Source of the DNA: Jiangella alba
GTDB lineage: Bacteria; Actinomycetota; Actinomycetes; Jiangellales; Jiangellaceae
Direction: 5' to 3'
Length of the DNA stretch: 64,000 bases
NCBI RefSeq assembly: GCF_900106035.1
Contig: NZ_FNUC01000004.1
Span: 806,001-870,000 of the forward strand
Shown piece after piece: positions 41,902 through 50,268 of the stretch. Position 1 is the first letter of the stretch. Each line of letters begins with the position of its first letter. Both the position numbers and the translations under genes were made by a program. The notes under the pieces were generated by a model. It did not search any database. It saw only the letters and a program-made list of their open reading frames with translations, and was not told where the DNA came from.

Positions 41902-42672
41902 ATGACCACCGACGCCGAGACGATCGACCAGAACGCCGCCGCGCGGATCCTGCTGGCCGCGGCCGACCGGCTGATCGCCACGCAGGCCGACGCGATCTCC
42001 GCGGCCGCGCGGCTGATCGCCGACGGGCTGCGCGGTGGCGGGCTGATCCAGGCGTTCGCCACCGGACACTCGCGCTCGATCACCGCCGAGATCGTCGGCC
42101 GCGCGGGCGGGCTGGTCCCGGCGAACGCGCTGTCGATCAAGGACCTCGTCATGTACGGCGGCGCCGACCCACGCGAGATCCTCGACCCCACCGTCGAACG
42201 CGACCCGGCGCTGGCCCAGCGGATCCTCGACCTCGCCGAGCTGCATCCGAGCGACGTCTTCGTCATCACGTCGAACTCTGGCGGCAACGGCTCGGTCGTC
42301 GAGCTGGCCCGGCTGGCCAAGGCCGGCGGGCACCCCGTCATCGCGATCACGTCGGCCGAGCACACCGGCCAGATCACGTCGCGGCACCCGTCCGGCCTGC
42401 GGCTGTTCGAGCTGGCCGACGTGGTGATCGACAACGGGTCGCCGCGCGGCGACGCCGCGCTCGAGCTGCCCACCGGCGCCCGCATCACGCCGACGTCGTC
42501 GCTGACCGGCGTGCTGATCGCGCAACTCCTGATCACCGAGGTGTGCGGGCTGCTGCTGGCCTCCGGCGACGACGTGCCGGTGCTGGTCTCGGCGAACGTG
42601 CCCGAGGGCGACGCGCACAACCAGGAGCTGTTCGCCCGCTACGGGTCGCGGCTGCGCCCGCACGAGCCGTGA
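41902..42672 (+). CDS. SIS-domain sugar-phosphate binding protein (UPF0309/MurQ-like)
   Basis: 256 residues with one SIS domain. AFATGHSRSITAEIVGRAGG near 53-72 and VITSNSGGNGSVVELARLAK near 122-141 are the two phosphosugar-binding Ser/Thr loops. It resembles the UPF0309 group rather than MurQ, since MurQ's etherase Glu motif is not evident. Possible isomerase or deaminase for GlcN-6-phosphate. It is the last gene of the operon, ending 1 nt before the convergent beta-lactamase gene. Confidence 0.8.
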   Translation: MTTDAETIDQNAAARILLAAADRLIATQADAISAAARLIADGLRGGGLIQAFATGHSRSITAEIVGRAGGLVPANALSIKDLVMYGGADPREILDPTVERDPALAQRILDLAELHPSDVFVITSNSGGNGSVVELARLAKAGGHPVIAITSAEHTGQITSRHPSGLRLFELADVVIDNGSPRGDAALELPTGARITPTSSLTGVLIAQLLITEVCGLLLASGDDVPVLVSANVPEGDAHNQELFARYGSRLRPHEP

Positions 42673-42673
42673 C

Positions 42674-43597
42674 CTAGTCGCTCAGTTCGTCGACGACGAT
42701 CTCGGTGGCGGCGGCGATCAGCGCGGGGTCGGACTCCGCCTCCGGATCCAGCCGGTTGGAGTAGACGGCGAGCACGATCGGCGCGGCGCCCGGCGGCTCG
42801 ATGACGGCGACGTCGTTGCGCCCGCCGTGCGTCGCGGAACCGGTCTTGTCCGCGACGACCCAGCCGTCCGGCACACCCGCCCTGATCAGCTCGTCACCGG
42901 TGGTGTTGGCCCGCATGGTGTCGTGCAGCAGCGTCCGGTCCTCGTCGGCCAGCAGGTCGCCGAGCAGCAGGTCCTGGACGTTGCCGGCCATCGCCCGCGG
43001 CGTCGTCGTGTCGCGCTCCTCGCCGGGCACCCAGTCGCTGAGGCCGGGTTCGATGCGGTCGAACGACGTCGTCGTGTCGCCGAAGCCGCGGACCGCGGCC
43101 TCCAGCCCGTCCGGGCCGCCGAGCTGTTCGAACAGCAGGTTCGCGGCGGTGTTGTCGCTGAGCGTGATGGCGGCCTCGATGATCTCCAGCAGGGTCAGCC
43201 CGACGCCGGCGGCCGGCTCGGTGACCGGCGACCAGCCGACCACCTCGGCGGCGTCGACCTCGATCAGCTGGTCGAGGTCCGCGGGCTCGGTGGCCTGCAG
43301 CACCGCGGCGGCGGACAGCATCTTGTGCGTCGACGCGAACGCGAACCGCTCGTCGGGACGGTGCTCGACGATCTGGCCGGACCCGGTGTCGATCGCGTAG
43401 ACGCCGAGCCGGGCCGCGTAGTCGTCCTCCAGTGCCGTCAGGGCGGCCGCGACCACCGGGTCCGTCGTCGGCGCCGCCGGGCTCGCGCTGGTCTCGGCCG
43501 GGCTGGGCGCGGCGGGGGCCGGCGGGGTGTCGTCCGCGCCGCAGCCGGCGATGACGGCGGCGACGGCCGCGAGGACCGGCAGGGTGGTGAGTCGCAT
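42674..43597 (-). CDS. bla: class A beta-lactamase, lipoprotein
   Basis: 307 residues. Lipobox VIAGC with Cys 19, then a Pro/Ala/Ser-rich linker of about 25 residues. Active-site motifs are complete: STHK (Ser 89, Lys 92), SDN at 147-149, EPGLSDW with the deacylation Glu 183 and KTGSATHGG near 250. It hydrolyses penicillins outside the membrane. ATG 43597 is divergent from a LysR regulator with a T-N11-A box between them. The arrangement is like that of Streptomyces cacaoi blaL. Confidence 0.92.
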   Translation of the reverse strand: MRLTTLPVLAAVAAVIAGCGADDTPPAPAAPSPAETSASPAAPTTDPVVAAALTALEDDYAARLGVYAIDTGSGQIVEHRPDERFAFASTHKMLSAAAVLQATEPADLDQLIEVDAAEVVGWSPVTEPAAGVGLTLLEIIEAAITLSDNTAANLLFEQLGGPDGLEAAVRGFGDTTTSFDRIEPGLSDWVPGEERDTTTPRAMAGNVQDLLLGDLLADEDRTLLHDTMRANTTGDELIRAGVPDGWVVADKTGSATHGGRNDVAVIEPPGAAPIVLAVYSNRLDPEAESDPALIAAATEIVVDELSD

Positions 43598-43652
43598 GCG
43601 ACCAGCCTCGCCGCCGCTCGTCATGCGCGCAAAGACGGATACGGACGATTCC

Positions 43653-43667
43653 ATGCCGATCCGGCAT
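43653..43667. promoter_or_regulatory. LysR box ATGCCG-ATC-CGGCAT (T-N11-A)
   Basis: A 15-bp palindrome with the T-N11-A spacing expected of LysR-type binding sites, 14 nt before the LysR ATG and 55 nt before the beta-lactamase ATG in the other direction. It is the only such site in the gap. Confidence 0.65.
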
Positions 43668-43681
43668 AGTACGGTGCGGTC

Positions 43682-44548
43682 ATGGACCTCGTCGCCGCCT
43701 GCGCCGCGTTCGTCGCGGTGAGCGAGCGCGGCAGCTTCACCCAGGGCGCGGCCGCCATCGGCATCCCGCAGCCGGTCGCCAGCCGCCGGGTCGCCGCGCT
43801 CGAGCAGCATCTCGGCGGCGTCGTCTTCGACCGCACGACCCGCCGGGCCGCACTCACCGACTTCGGCCGCACCATGCTGCCCGCCGCGCGCCGCGTCCTC
43901 GACGCCGCCGACGACCTGCGCGCGGGCGCCGCCCGGGCCGGCTCCGCGCCGGTCGGCCTCGCGCTGCCCGTCGACCTCCCGCTCACCGCGCTGGTCGACC
44001 TCGTCGCCGACGCCCGCGACGCTGGGGTCGCTCTGGTCGTCGAGCCCGCCGAGCCCGACCGCCGGCGCGAACTGGTCCGCGACCGCGCCGTCCGCGCGGC
44101 CGTCCTGCCGGTGCCCGAGGCCGAGGCGCGGTGGACGGTGCCGCTCGGCCTCGCGACACTGCGGCCGTCCGGCGCCCGGCGGATGTTCCTCGCCTCGCTG
44201 CGGCCCGCCCGCGACGCCGGTGTGCCCGACCGCCGCATCTGGCTGCGGCCCGAGGACGACGTGCCGCACGTCGGCGACACGCTGGCCCGGCTCGCCGTCG
44301 CCGGTGGGCTGCGCCCGTCCCAGCTGCGGGTGTCGTCGCTGGCCGGGGCGGTGGCCGAGGTCATCCGCACCGACGACGCCCTGCTGTGCACACCGCGCGA
44401 GGCGGCCGGTTGCGGGCTGACGTGGCGGCCGCTCGGCGACGCGCCGCTGGTCCGCGGGTACGCCGTCACCGCCGCCTCGGTGCTCGATGCCGACCGCCTC
44501 ACGACGACGCTCGGGCCGCTGCTGGCCCGCTGCCTGGAGGCGTCATGA
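43682..44548 (+). CDS. LysR-type regulator (AmpR/BlaA-like)
   Basis: 288 residues. The N-terminal HTH reads FVAVSERGSFTQGAAAIGIPQPVASRRV, with the helix-linking ALEQHLGGVVFDRTTRRAALT. The remainder is a periplasmic-binding-like effector domain. It is divergent from the class A beta-lactamase and overlaps the next serine hydrolase gene in an ATGA, matching the Streptomyces BlaA-BlaB arrangement in which a LysR protein and a penicillin-recognising partner induce the beta-lactamase. The inducing ligand would be a cell-wall or beta-lactam signal. Confidence 0.82.
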   Translation: MDLVAACAAFVAVSERGSFTQGAAAIGIPQPVASRRVAALEQHLGGVVFDRTTRRAALTDFGRTMLPAARRVLDAADDLRAGAARAGSAPVGLALPVDLPLTALVDLVADARDAGVALVVEPAEPDRRRELVRDRAVRAAVLPVPEAEARWTVPLGLATLRPSGARRMFLASLRPARDAGVPDRRIWLRPEDDVPHVGDTLARLAVAGGLRPSQLRVSSLAGAVAEVIRTDDALLCTPREAAGCGLTWRPLGDAPLVRGYAVTAASVLDADRLTTTLGPLLARCLEAS

Positions 44549-45429
44549 CCGCCCTGCACGAGTGGCGCGACCACCTCGACGACGCCGGGCTGGCCGGCTC
44601 GTTCCTCGTCCGCGACCTCGACGACGGCGCCGAGCTGGCCCTCGACGCCGACGTCGAGCTGCCGATCGCGTCGCTGGTCAAGCTGCCGCTGGCGCTCGCG
44701 ACGCTGGACCGCGTCAGGCGCGGCGAACTGGACGGCGCGGCGCCGGTCGAGGTCGCGCCCGGCCGCGTCGACACCCCCGGCCCGACCGGCATCACCCGGT
44801 TCCAGCACCCGGCCCGCGTCGCCGTCGACGACCTCGTCTACCTGAGTACGTCGCTGAGCGACAGCGCCGCCACCGACGCGCTGTTCGACCTCACTCCGCC
44901 GGCGCAGGTGGCCGCGGTCCTGCGCGACCTCGGCATCGACGGCTTCTCGCTGCGGCACCGCATGGACGTGCTCATGGCGACGCCGGCCGAGACGCTGGAC
45001 GGCGGTTTGCGGCACGACCTCGCCATCGGCACGACCGCGCCCGGCGGCGGCAGCCCGATCGCCGAGCTGGACGTCGCGCGGGCCAACACCGCGACCGCGC
45101 GGTCGCTGGCCGCGCTGCTGGCCGCGGTGTGGACCGGCGCCGCGATCGACCCCGGCGTGGCGGCGCGGCTCCGGCAGTTGCTGGCGGCGAACGTGCACCG
45201 CAACCGGCTGGCGCCGGAGTTCGTCAGCGACGCCTCGGCGTGGTCGTCCAAGACCGGGACGCTGCTCAACCTGCGGCACGAGGCCGGCGTCGTCGAGCAC
45301 GCCGACGGCGGCCGGTACGTCGTCGTCGCGCTGACGCGGTCGCGGGTCGCGGCGGCGGCCCAGCCGGCCGCCGAGATCGCGATGGGCCGCGTCGCCCGCG
45401 GCCTGCACGACGAGCTCAGGTCCAGGTGA
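44545..45429 (+). CDS. serine hydrolase of the beta-lactamase class A fold (BlaB-like)
   Basis: 294 residues, no signal peptide. SLVK (Ser-x-x-Lys) near residue 43, SDS in place of SDN near 111, no clear Glu-x-x-Leu-Asn deacylation motif, and SKTGTLLN near 235. Absence of the export signal and deacylation Glu argues for a cytoplasmic penicillin-recognising or sensor protein rather than a secreted beta-lactamase. Coupled to the LysR gene. The last 14 nt overlap the convergent aldo-keto reductase gene. Confidence 0.78.
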   Translation: MTALHEWRDHLDDAGLAGSFLVRDLDDGAELALDADVELPIASLVKLPLALATLDRVRRGELDGAAPVEVAPGRVDTPGPTGITRFQHPARVAVDDLVYLSTSLSDSAATDALFDLTPPAQVAAVLRDLGIDGFSLRHRMDVLMATPAETLDGGLRHDLAIGTTAPGGGSPIAELDVARANTATARSLAALLAAVWTGAAIDPGVAARLRQLLAANVHRNRLAPEFVSDASAWSSKTGTLLNLRHEAGVVEHADGGRYVVVALTRSRVAAAAQPAAEIAMGRVARGLHDELRSR

Positions 45430-46360
45430 GCGCGGAGCGGCCGGCCCAGTAGGCCTTCGGGTCCTCGGCGACGTCCGGGAAGTCCGCCGCCGTGGCGCCG
45501 GCGAGATTGCTCCGCAGCTGCTCGACGGTGGTGGCGCCGCTCAGCGCGACGTCGGTGAACGGCTGCGCGAGCACGGCGGCCAGTGCCAGCGCGTCGGGGC
45601 TCGTCCCAGCCGCGTGCGCCGCGGCGCGAACGCTCGCGACGTCGCCGCGATCGGTGAGCCGCCCGTTCGCCACCGCCTCCTTGACGACGACGTACCAGCC
45701 GGCGTCGTGGACCCGGGCCAGCGCCGGCCCGGCCGACGGCTCCAGCAGGTTCCACGTGGCCTGGACCGCGCGGAACGGCGCCCGGCCGTCCGCCGTCAGG
45801 TCCAGCGCCCGCTCGATGACGGCGCCCTGGTCCGGGCCGCTGGCCGAGAACCCGGTCGCGACGCCGTCGTGCGCGAGCTCCGCCAGCGCGGCCAGCAGCC
45901 GGTCGTCGCCGAGGGCCGGGCTGTCCGAGGTCAGGCTGTGCACGAGGTACACGTCGGGCGGCCCGCCGAGCGCGGCGAGTGTCTCCTGCCACTGCCGCCG
46001 GAACGTCTCGAGCGAGTGGTCCTTGACCTCGTGCACATCGGCGTCGACGCGCCACCCGGCGGTGTACGTGTAGCCCCACTTCGAGCCGACGGTCAGCTCG
46101 TCGCGGCGGCCCGGATGCGCCGCCAGCCACTCGCCGAGGAACCGCTCCGCCAGGCCGTACGACCGCGCCGCGTCGACGTAGCGCACCCCCGCGGCCCACG
46201 CCGCGTCGAGCACCGCGTGGGTGCGCGCCCGCAGGTCGTCGACCGACGCGCCGTCGCGGATGTCGCCGCCGTGGCCGAGCGTGAGGTAGCCGGGCCGCCC
46301 CAGCGCCGCCAGCCCGAGCCCGATGCCGCGCGCGGCCGGCCGCGTCCCCTGCGTCGTCAC
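45416..46360 (-). CDS. aldo-keto reductase
   Basis: 314 residues, TIM barrel. Catalytic tetrad is visible: YVDAARSYG (Asp, Tyr), GSKWGY (Lys) and VYLVHSLTSD (His). AVQATWNLLEP and VALSGATTVEQLRSNL form the cofactor pocket for NADPH. The AWAAGVRYVDAARSYG spacing is typical for AKR class oxidoreductases acting on sugars or small aldehydes. It is the first gene of its own minus-strand unit, 24 nt upstream of the kinase gene end. Confidence 0.85.
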   Translation of the reverse strand: MTTQGTRPAARGIGLGLAALGRPGYLTLGHGGDIRDGASVDDLRARTHAVLDAAWAAGVRYVDAARSYGLAERFLGEWLAAHPGRRDELTVGSKWGYTYTAGWRVDADVHEVKDHSLETFRRQWQETLAALGGPPDVYLVHSLTSDSPALGDDRLLAALAELAHDGVATGFSASGPDQGAVIERALDLTADGRAPFRAVQATWNLLEPSAGPALARVHDAGWYVVVKEAVANGRLTDRGDVASVRAAAHAAGTSPDALALAAVLAQPFTDVALSGATTVEQLRSNLAGATAADFPDVAEDPKAYWAGRSALTWT

Positions 46361-46384
46361 CCGGCCAGCGTAACGACGACCACG

Positions 46385-48379
46385 TCACCCCGGCGTCAGC
46401 GGCAGCGCCACCTCGAGCCGGGTGCCCTCGCCGGCCGGGCTGCTCACCACGATGCTGCCGCCGAGCGCCTCGACCCGGTCGTACAGGCCGGTCAGCCCGG
46501 TGCCGCCGGTCAGGACCGCGCCGCCGCGGCCGTCGTCGCCGACCAGCAGCCACAGCTCGCCGTCGCGCTCCTCGACGGCCAGCTCGACGTGCGTCGCGTC
46601 GGCGTGCTTGACGGTGTTGGTGAGCGCCTCCGAGGCCACGTAGTACGCCGCGACCTCGACCGCGTCGCCGTAACGGCGCTCCAGCCGCAACGTCAGGTCC
46701 ACCGGGACCGGCGAGCGGCGGGCCAGCGTGCGCAGCGCGGGACCGAGCCCGCCCTCGGAGAGGATCGCCGGGTGGATGCCGCGCGACAGCTCGCGCAGCT
46801 CGTCCAGCACCGCGGTGACGTCCTCGGCGAGCCGGCCGAGCGCCGCGCCCAGGCCGGTCAGCTCGGCCGGGACCTCCGCCTGGACGTTGCGCAGCTCCAG
46901 CGCCAGCGAGACGAGCCGCTGCTGCGCGCCGTCGTGCAGGTCGCGCTCCAGCCGACGGCGGGTCGCGTCGCCCGCGGCGATCACCCGGGCGCGCGAGGCG
47001 GCCAGCTGCGCCCGGCTCTCGGTGTTGGCGATCGCGGTCGCGACGATCTCGGTGAACGCGACCAGCCGGTCCTCGGTGTCCGGTGGCAGCAGGCCGGTCC
47101 GCGACGCCACGCCGATGCTGCCCCACAGTCTCGACTCCACGACGATCGGGCTGGCCACCGTCGACGTGATGTCCTCGCCGGACAGGCTGGGCGGCTGCTC
47201 GCCGGTCTCGGCGTAGTCGATGCGGGCGGACCGCCCGGTGCGCAGCACCCGCTCGATCACCGACGGCGTCTCCGGCCGCCAGCGCGCGCCCGGCCCGCGG
47301 CGAAGCTCATCGCGCCAGCCACGCGCCGCGAGGTACGTCGCCGTCCCGTCGCTCTCGAACCGCAGCACCGACGCGCAATCCGCGCCCAGCAGTTCGCAGA
47401 CCCGGTCGACGACGGCCCGGACCACCGGGCTCGGGTCGGCGCCGCCGCGGGCCGCCAGCGTCGCCACCCGGCGCAGCGCGGCCTGCTCGTCCGCATTGCG
47501 CAGCAACGCCGCGCTGGACTCGGCGTTCGTGACGGCCGTGGCCAGCAACTCGGTGAAGTGCAGGATCCGTTCCTCGGTCTCCGGCGGGAACGCGCGCGGC
47601 TGCCGCGCCGACACGACGACGACGCCCCACAGCTCCCCGCCGGTGACGACCGGGCAGCCGATGGACGAGCGGATCCCCAGCTCGCGGGCCAGCGGACCGC
47701 CGGCGCCGTTGGTCACCGCCGCTCCGGAGACGCGGACGGGCGCGCCGGTCCGCAGCACGTCCCGGGCGACGCGCGTCTCGTCGACCGGGACCCGCTCGCC
47801 GACCGGCAACCGCGCCGGCAACCGGGTCCACGCGGCCACCCGGATCACCGTCCCGCCGTCCTCGTAGCGCCCCAGCCGGGTGAGGTCGGCCCCGCAGAGC
47901 TCGCCGATCTCGCGCGTCACGGCCTCGAACAACTCCGTGGAGGGCACCCCTTTCGCCGCCAGCGTCGCGACCCGCCGCAACGCCGACTGCTCGGCCGCCA
48001 GCTCCTGCGACCGCCGCACGCTCTGGCGCAGCCCCGCCGCCAGCGCGGCCACCACCGCCGCCGTCGCCACGAAGACCGCGAACGCCACCACGGCCGTCCC
48101 TTCGCTCTGCGGCGGCGCGATGAGCAGCACGAACGTGATGACACTCAACGCCGACACCAGCGCCGCGGGGCCCACACCCCACCAGAGCGCCACCGGCACG
48201 ACGGCCAGCAGGTACAGGATCAGCAGCGCGCGCGGCGGCAGGTGCAGGTTCAGGAACGCGACCAGGGCGGTGACCAGCCCGACGAGGCCGACGCCGATGA
48301 TCGCCCCACCCACCCACCGCCGCAGCGGCGAGTCGGTCAGCGGCCCTGACGTCTCACTGCTCCCCTGACGCCACCACAT
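46385..48379 (-). CDS. membrane histidine kinase with two GAF domains
   Basis: 664 residues. Four membrane helices at about 24-120 (DUF4118-like), then two GAF domains (about 145-295 and 315-450, each starting with ALRRVATLAA), a HisKA_3 dimerisation box RRRLERDLHDGAQQRL with the phospho-His near 478, and a HATPase_c with VASEALTNTVKHA, DDGRGG and GTGLTGLYDRVEALGG. It should sense a small ligand or redox state. It overlaps the upstream receiver gene by 26 nt, so the two are co-transcribed; the NarL-type regulator at 49514 is another possible partner. Confidence 0.88.
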   Translation of the reverse strand: MWWRQGSSETSGPLTDSPLRRWVGGAIIGVGLVGLVTALVAFLNLHLPPRALLILYLLAVVPVALWWGVGPAALVSALSVITFVLLIAPPQSEGTAVVAFAVFVATAAVVAALAAGLRQSVRRSQELAAEQSALRRVATLAAKGVPSTELFEAVTREIGELCGADLTRLGRYEDGGTVIRVAAWTRLPARLPVGERVPVDETRVARDVLRTGAPVRVSGAAVTNGAGGPLARELGIRSSIGCPVVTGGELWGVVVVSARQPRAFPPETEERILHFTELLATAVTNAESSAALLRNADEQAALRRVATLAARGGADPSPVVRAVVDRVCELLGADCASVLRFESDGTATYLAARGWRDELRRGPGARWRPETPSVIERVLRTGRSARIDYAETGEQPPSLSGEDITSTVASPIVVESRLWGSIGVASRTGLLPPDTEDRLVAFTEIVATAIANTESRAQLAASRARVIAAGDATRRRLERDLHDGAQQRLVSLALELRNVQAEVPAELTGLGAALGRLAEDVTAVLDELRELSRGIHPAILSEGGLGPALRTLARRSPVPVDLTLRLERRYGDAVEVAAYYVASEALTNTVKHADATHVELAVEERDGELWLLVGDDGRGGAVLTGGTGLTGLYDRVEALGGSIVVSSPAGEGTRLEVALPLTPG

Positions 48380-48725
48380 CTCGCACGGCTCTCGCCGAGA
48401 GATCGGCCTTCCAGACGAATCCCGTCGCCGGGCTGGCCGACACCAGCTCCGCGACGTCGTCCTCGCGGCGGGTCGAGATCAGGACCACGTGCGGGCGGGC
48501 GAACGGGTCGGCGGCGACGATGCGGTGGACGAGGTCGAAGCCGCTCTCGGTGCCGAGGGCGATGTCGACCAGCACGACGTCCGGTCGCAGGGCGCCGATG
48601 AGTTCGAGTGCCTGTGTCGTCGTGGTCGCTGTCCCCACCACCTCCAGGCCGCCGCGTTCGAGGCTGGAACGCGCCACGGCCAGGAATCTCTCGTTGTCAT
48701 CAACGATGACACAGCGCCGTACCAC
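48354..48725 (-). CDS. receiver-only response regulator
   Basis: About 123 residues: only a CheY-like domain (CVIVDDNERFL with acidic pair, VVLVDIALG with phospho-Asp, VVLISTRRE, and FVWKADLS with the conserved Lys), without DNA-binding output. Start is either GTG 48725 or ATG 48749; the fold begins at about GTG 48725. It is upstream of and overlapping the kinase, so is likely its direct phosphoacceptor, possibly as a phosphate sink or relay. Confidence 0.8.
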   Translation of the reverse strand: MVRRCVIVDDNERFLAVARSSLERGGLEVVGTATTTTQALELIGALRPDVVLVDIALGTESGFDLVHRIVAADPFARPHVVLISTRREDDVAELVSASPATGFVWKADLSARAVRDVVASGEQ

Positions 48726-48765
48726 CGCACCAGCATTGCACCAGAGCATCAGTCCGGCATTGCTG

Positions 48766-49191
48766 CTAACGGGAAACCCGGCCAGGGCCGAAGGTCCGCT
48801 CCGAATGGAACTCCCGCATGGCCGCGGCAGCGTCGCGCAGCCGCTGCGCGAGGTGCAGCGCCTGCTCGACGTCCAGGTCGTATTCCCCCACCTCGCCGCC
48901 GTCCCCGGTCAGCCGAACCCGCAGCAGACCGGTGTGGTGTTCGCCGTGCACGGTCGCCGACAAGCGTGGGTCGGCCGTGGGGACGGCGGCGAGCGGGCCG
49001 GCTTTGAGGGGGGCGCCGGCCGTGGGTGAGCCGGCGCGGGGGTGGCCGGCTGCGGGGTCGTGGCGCCAGGGGTCAGCGTCGGGGGAATCCGGCTTCCGGC
49101 CGGGCATCACGACATCCAGGGGTCGATCCGGACGGGCATGGGGCGCGACGGCCGTCACCGGGCCATGGAAAGCGTGGGCAACGCGGCTCAT
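48766..49191 (-). CDS. hypothetical protein, 141 aa
   Basis: Not recognised. A Pro/Ala/Arg-rich N-terminal half without predicted structure is followed by a compact C-terminal domain (LSATVHGEHHTGLLRVRLTGDGGE, then YDLDVEQALHLAQRLRDAAAAMREF). This end resembles small actinobacterial proteins that sit near two-component systems. GAGGAGG precedes ATG 49191, so translation is likely. It ends 16 nt before the longer possible start of the receiver gene. Confidence 0.55.
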   Translation of the reverse strand: MSRVAHAFHGPVTAVAPHARPDRPLDVVMPGRKPDSPDADPWRHDPAAGHPRAGSPTAGAPLKAGPLAAVPTADPRLSATVHGEHHTGLLRVRLTGDGGEVGEYDLDVEQALHLAQRLRDAAAAMREFHSERTFGPGRVSR

Positions 49192-49377
49192 CGGGACCTC
49201 CTCACACTCGAACGGAACGCTTGCATCGAGCCTCGTCCTGGGCAGCGGGCCGCACATCGCGGCCAGCAGGAGTTCCGGGCTTCCTGCTAGCCGGTAGACG
49301 AGGCACCCGCTGGCCCTGACGACACGGCCGCCGGCACGGCGCGATGCTGGCGAGACGGGGGTGAAAGGAGCCGAACC

Positions 49378-49536
49378 ATGCTGGCCCACCGTGAGGACCT
49401 GTCGACCCGCGACCTGCTGTCGATGCTCAACGTGCCACTCGAAGCCGTGCCGGCGGTCGTCGAGGAGACCGGGCGGCTGCTGGCCGCGCGCATCGCCGTC
49501 GCGGCCGACGACGCTACCGCTGCTCCAGAAAGGTGA
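49378..49536 (+). CDS. small helical protein, 52 aa
   Basis: MLAHREDLSTRDLLSMLNVP at the N-terminus, then a Val/Glu/Ala-rich helix (AVPAVVEETGRLLAARIAV). It has a strong AAAGGAG site at correct spacing. No match known to me; the SMLNVP pattern hints at a HTH-like fragment. It overlaps the convergent NarL-type regulator by 23 nt. Gene status rests on the ribosome site and codon usage. Confidence 0.5.
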   Translation: MLAHREDLSTRDLLSMLNVPLEAVPAVVEETGRLLAARIAVAADDATAAPER

Positions 49537-50176
49537 GCACCGCCAGCACCCGCCGGTGATCGTCGTCGCCCTCGGGCAGGTCGAGCTTGGTGAGGATGCT
49601 GCGCACGTGCTTCTCGATGGTGCCCTCGGTCACCCAGAGCCGGCGCGCCACGCCGGCGTTCGAGCGTCCCTCGGCGACCAGCGCCAGCACCTCCCGCTCG
49701 CGCTCCGTCAGCACGGCCAGCGGATCGTGCCGCCGGTTCGCGCCGACCAGTTCCTGCACCAGCGCCGGGTCGACGACGCTCGCGCCCCTGGCCACCCGCT
49801 CCACCGTGTCGACGAACTCGGCGACGTCCGTCACCCGGCTCTTCAGCAGGTAGCCGATGCCCTCGCCGCTGGACAGCAGCTGCATCGCGTGCTCCACCTC
49901 GACGTGCGCGGACAGCACCAGGATCGCCGTCGCCGGGTGGTCGCGCCGGATCGCGTGCGCCGCTTCCAGCCCCTCGGTCCCGTGATCGGGCGGCATCCTG
50001 ATGTCGACGACGACGAGGTCGGGCCCGGTGGCCGCCACCAGCTCCATCAGTTCCGGCGCATCGCCCGCCTGACCGACGACCACGAACCCGGACCGGTCGA
50101 ACAGGCTGGCCAGACCCTCGCGCAGGAGGACGTCGTCGTCGGCGATGACGACCCTCGTGCCGCTCGTTCCGGTCAT
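49514..50176 (-). CDS. NarL/FixJ-type response regulator
   Basis: 220 residues. Receiver domain: VVIADDDVLLREGL, VVVDIRMPPDHGTEGL with the phospho-Asp, LVLSAHVE and YLLKSRVTD. The LuxR HTH lies at about 150-212: LTEREREVLALVAEGRSNAGVARRL, then EGTIEKHVRSILTKLDL. ATG 50176 is the likely start. No kinase is adjacent; the GAF kinase 1.1 kb away uses HisKA_3, which normally pairs with NarL-type regulators, so this may be its DNA-binding partner. Confidence 0.88.
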   Translation of the reverse strand: MTGTSGTRVVIADDDVLLREGLASLFDRSGFVVVGQAGDAPELMELVAATGPDLVVVDIRMPPDHGTEGLEAAHAIRRDHPATAILVLSAHVEVEHAMQLLSSGEGIGYLLKSRVTDVAEFVDTVERVARGASVVDPALVQELVGANRRHDPLAVLTEREREVLALVAEGRSNAGVARRLWVTEGTIEKHVRSILTKLDLPEGDDDHRRVLAVLTFLEQR

Positions 50177-50268
50177 CTCGGCCCCCCGGGCCCGCGCACG
50201 GACCCTCACCCCAGTCTGACAGCGAACCGGCCGATGGGGTGCGGCGGATTTCAGGGGGCGGCCGGTGG

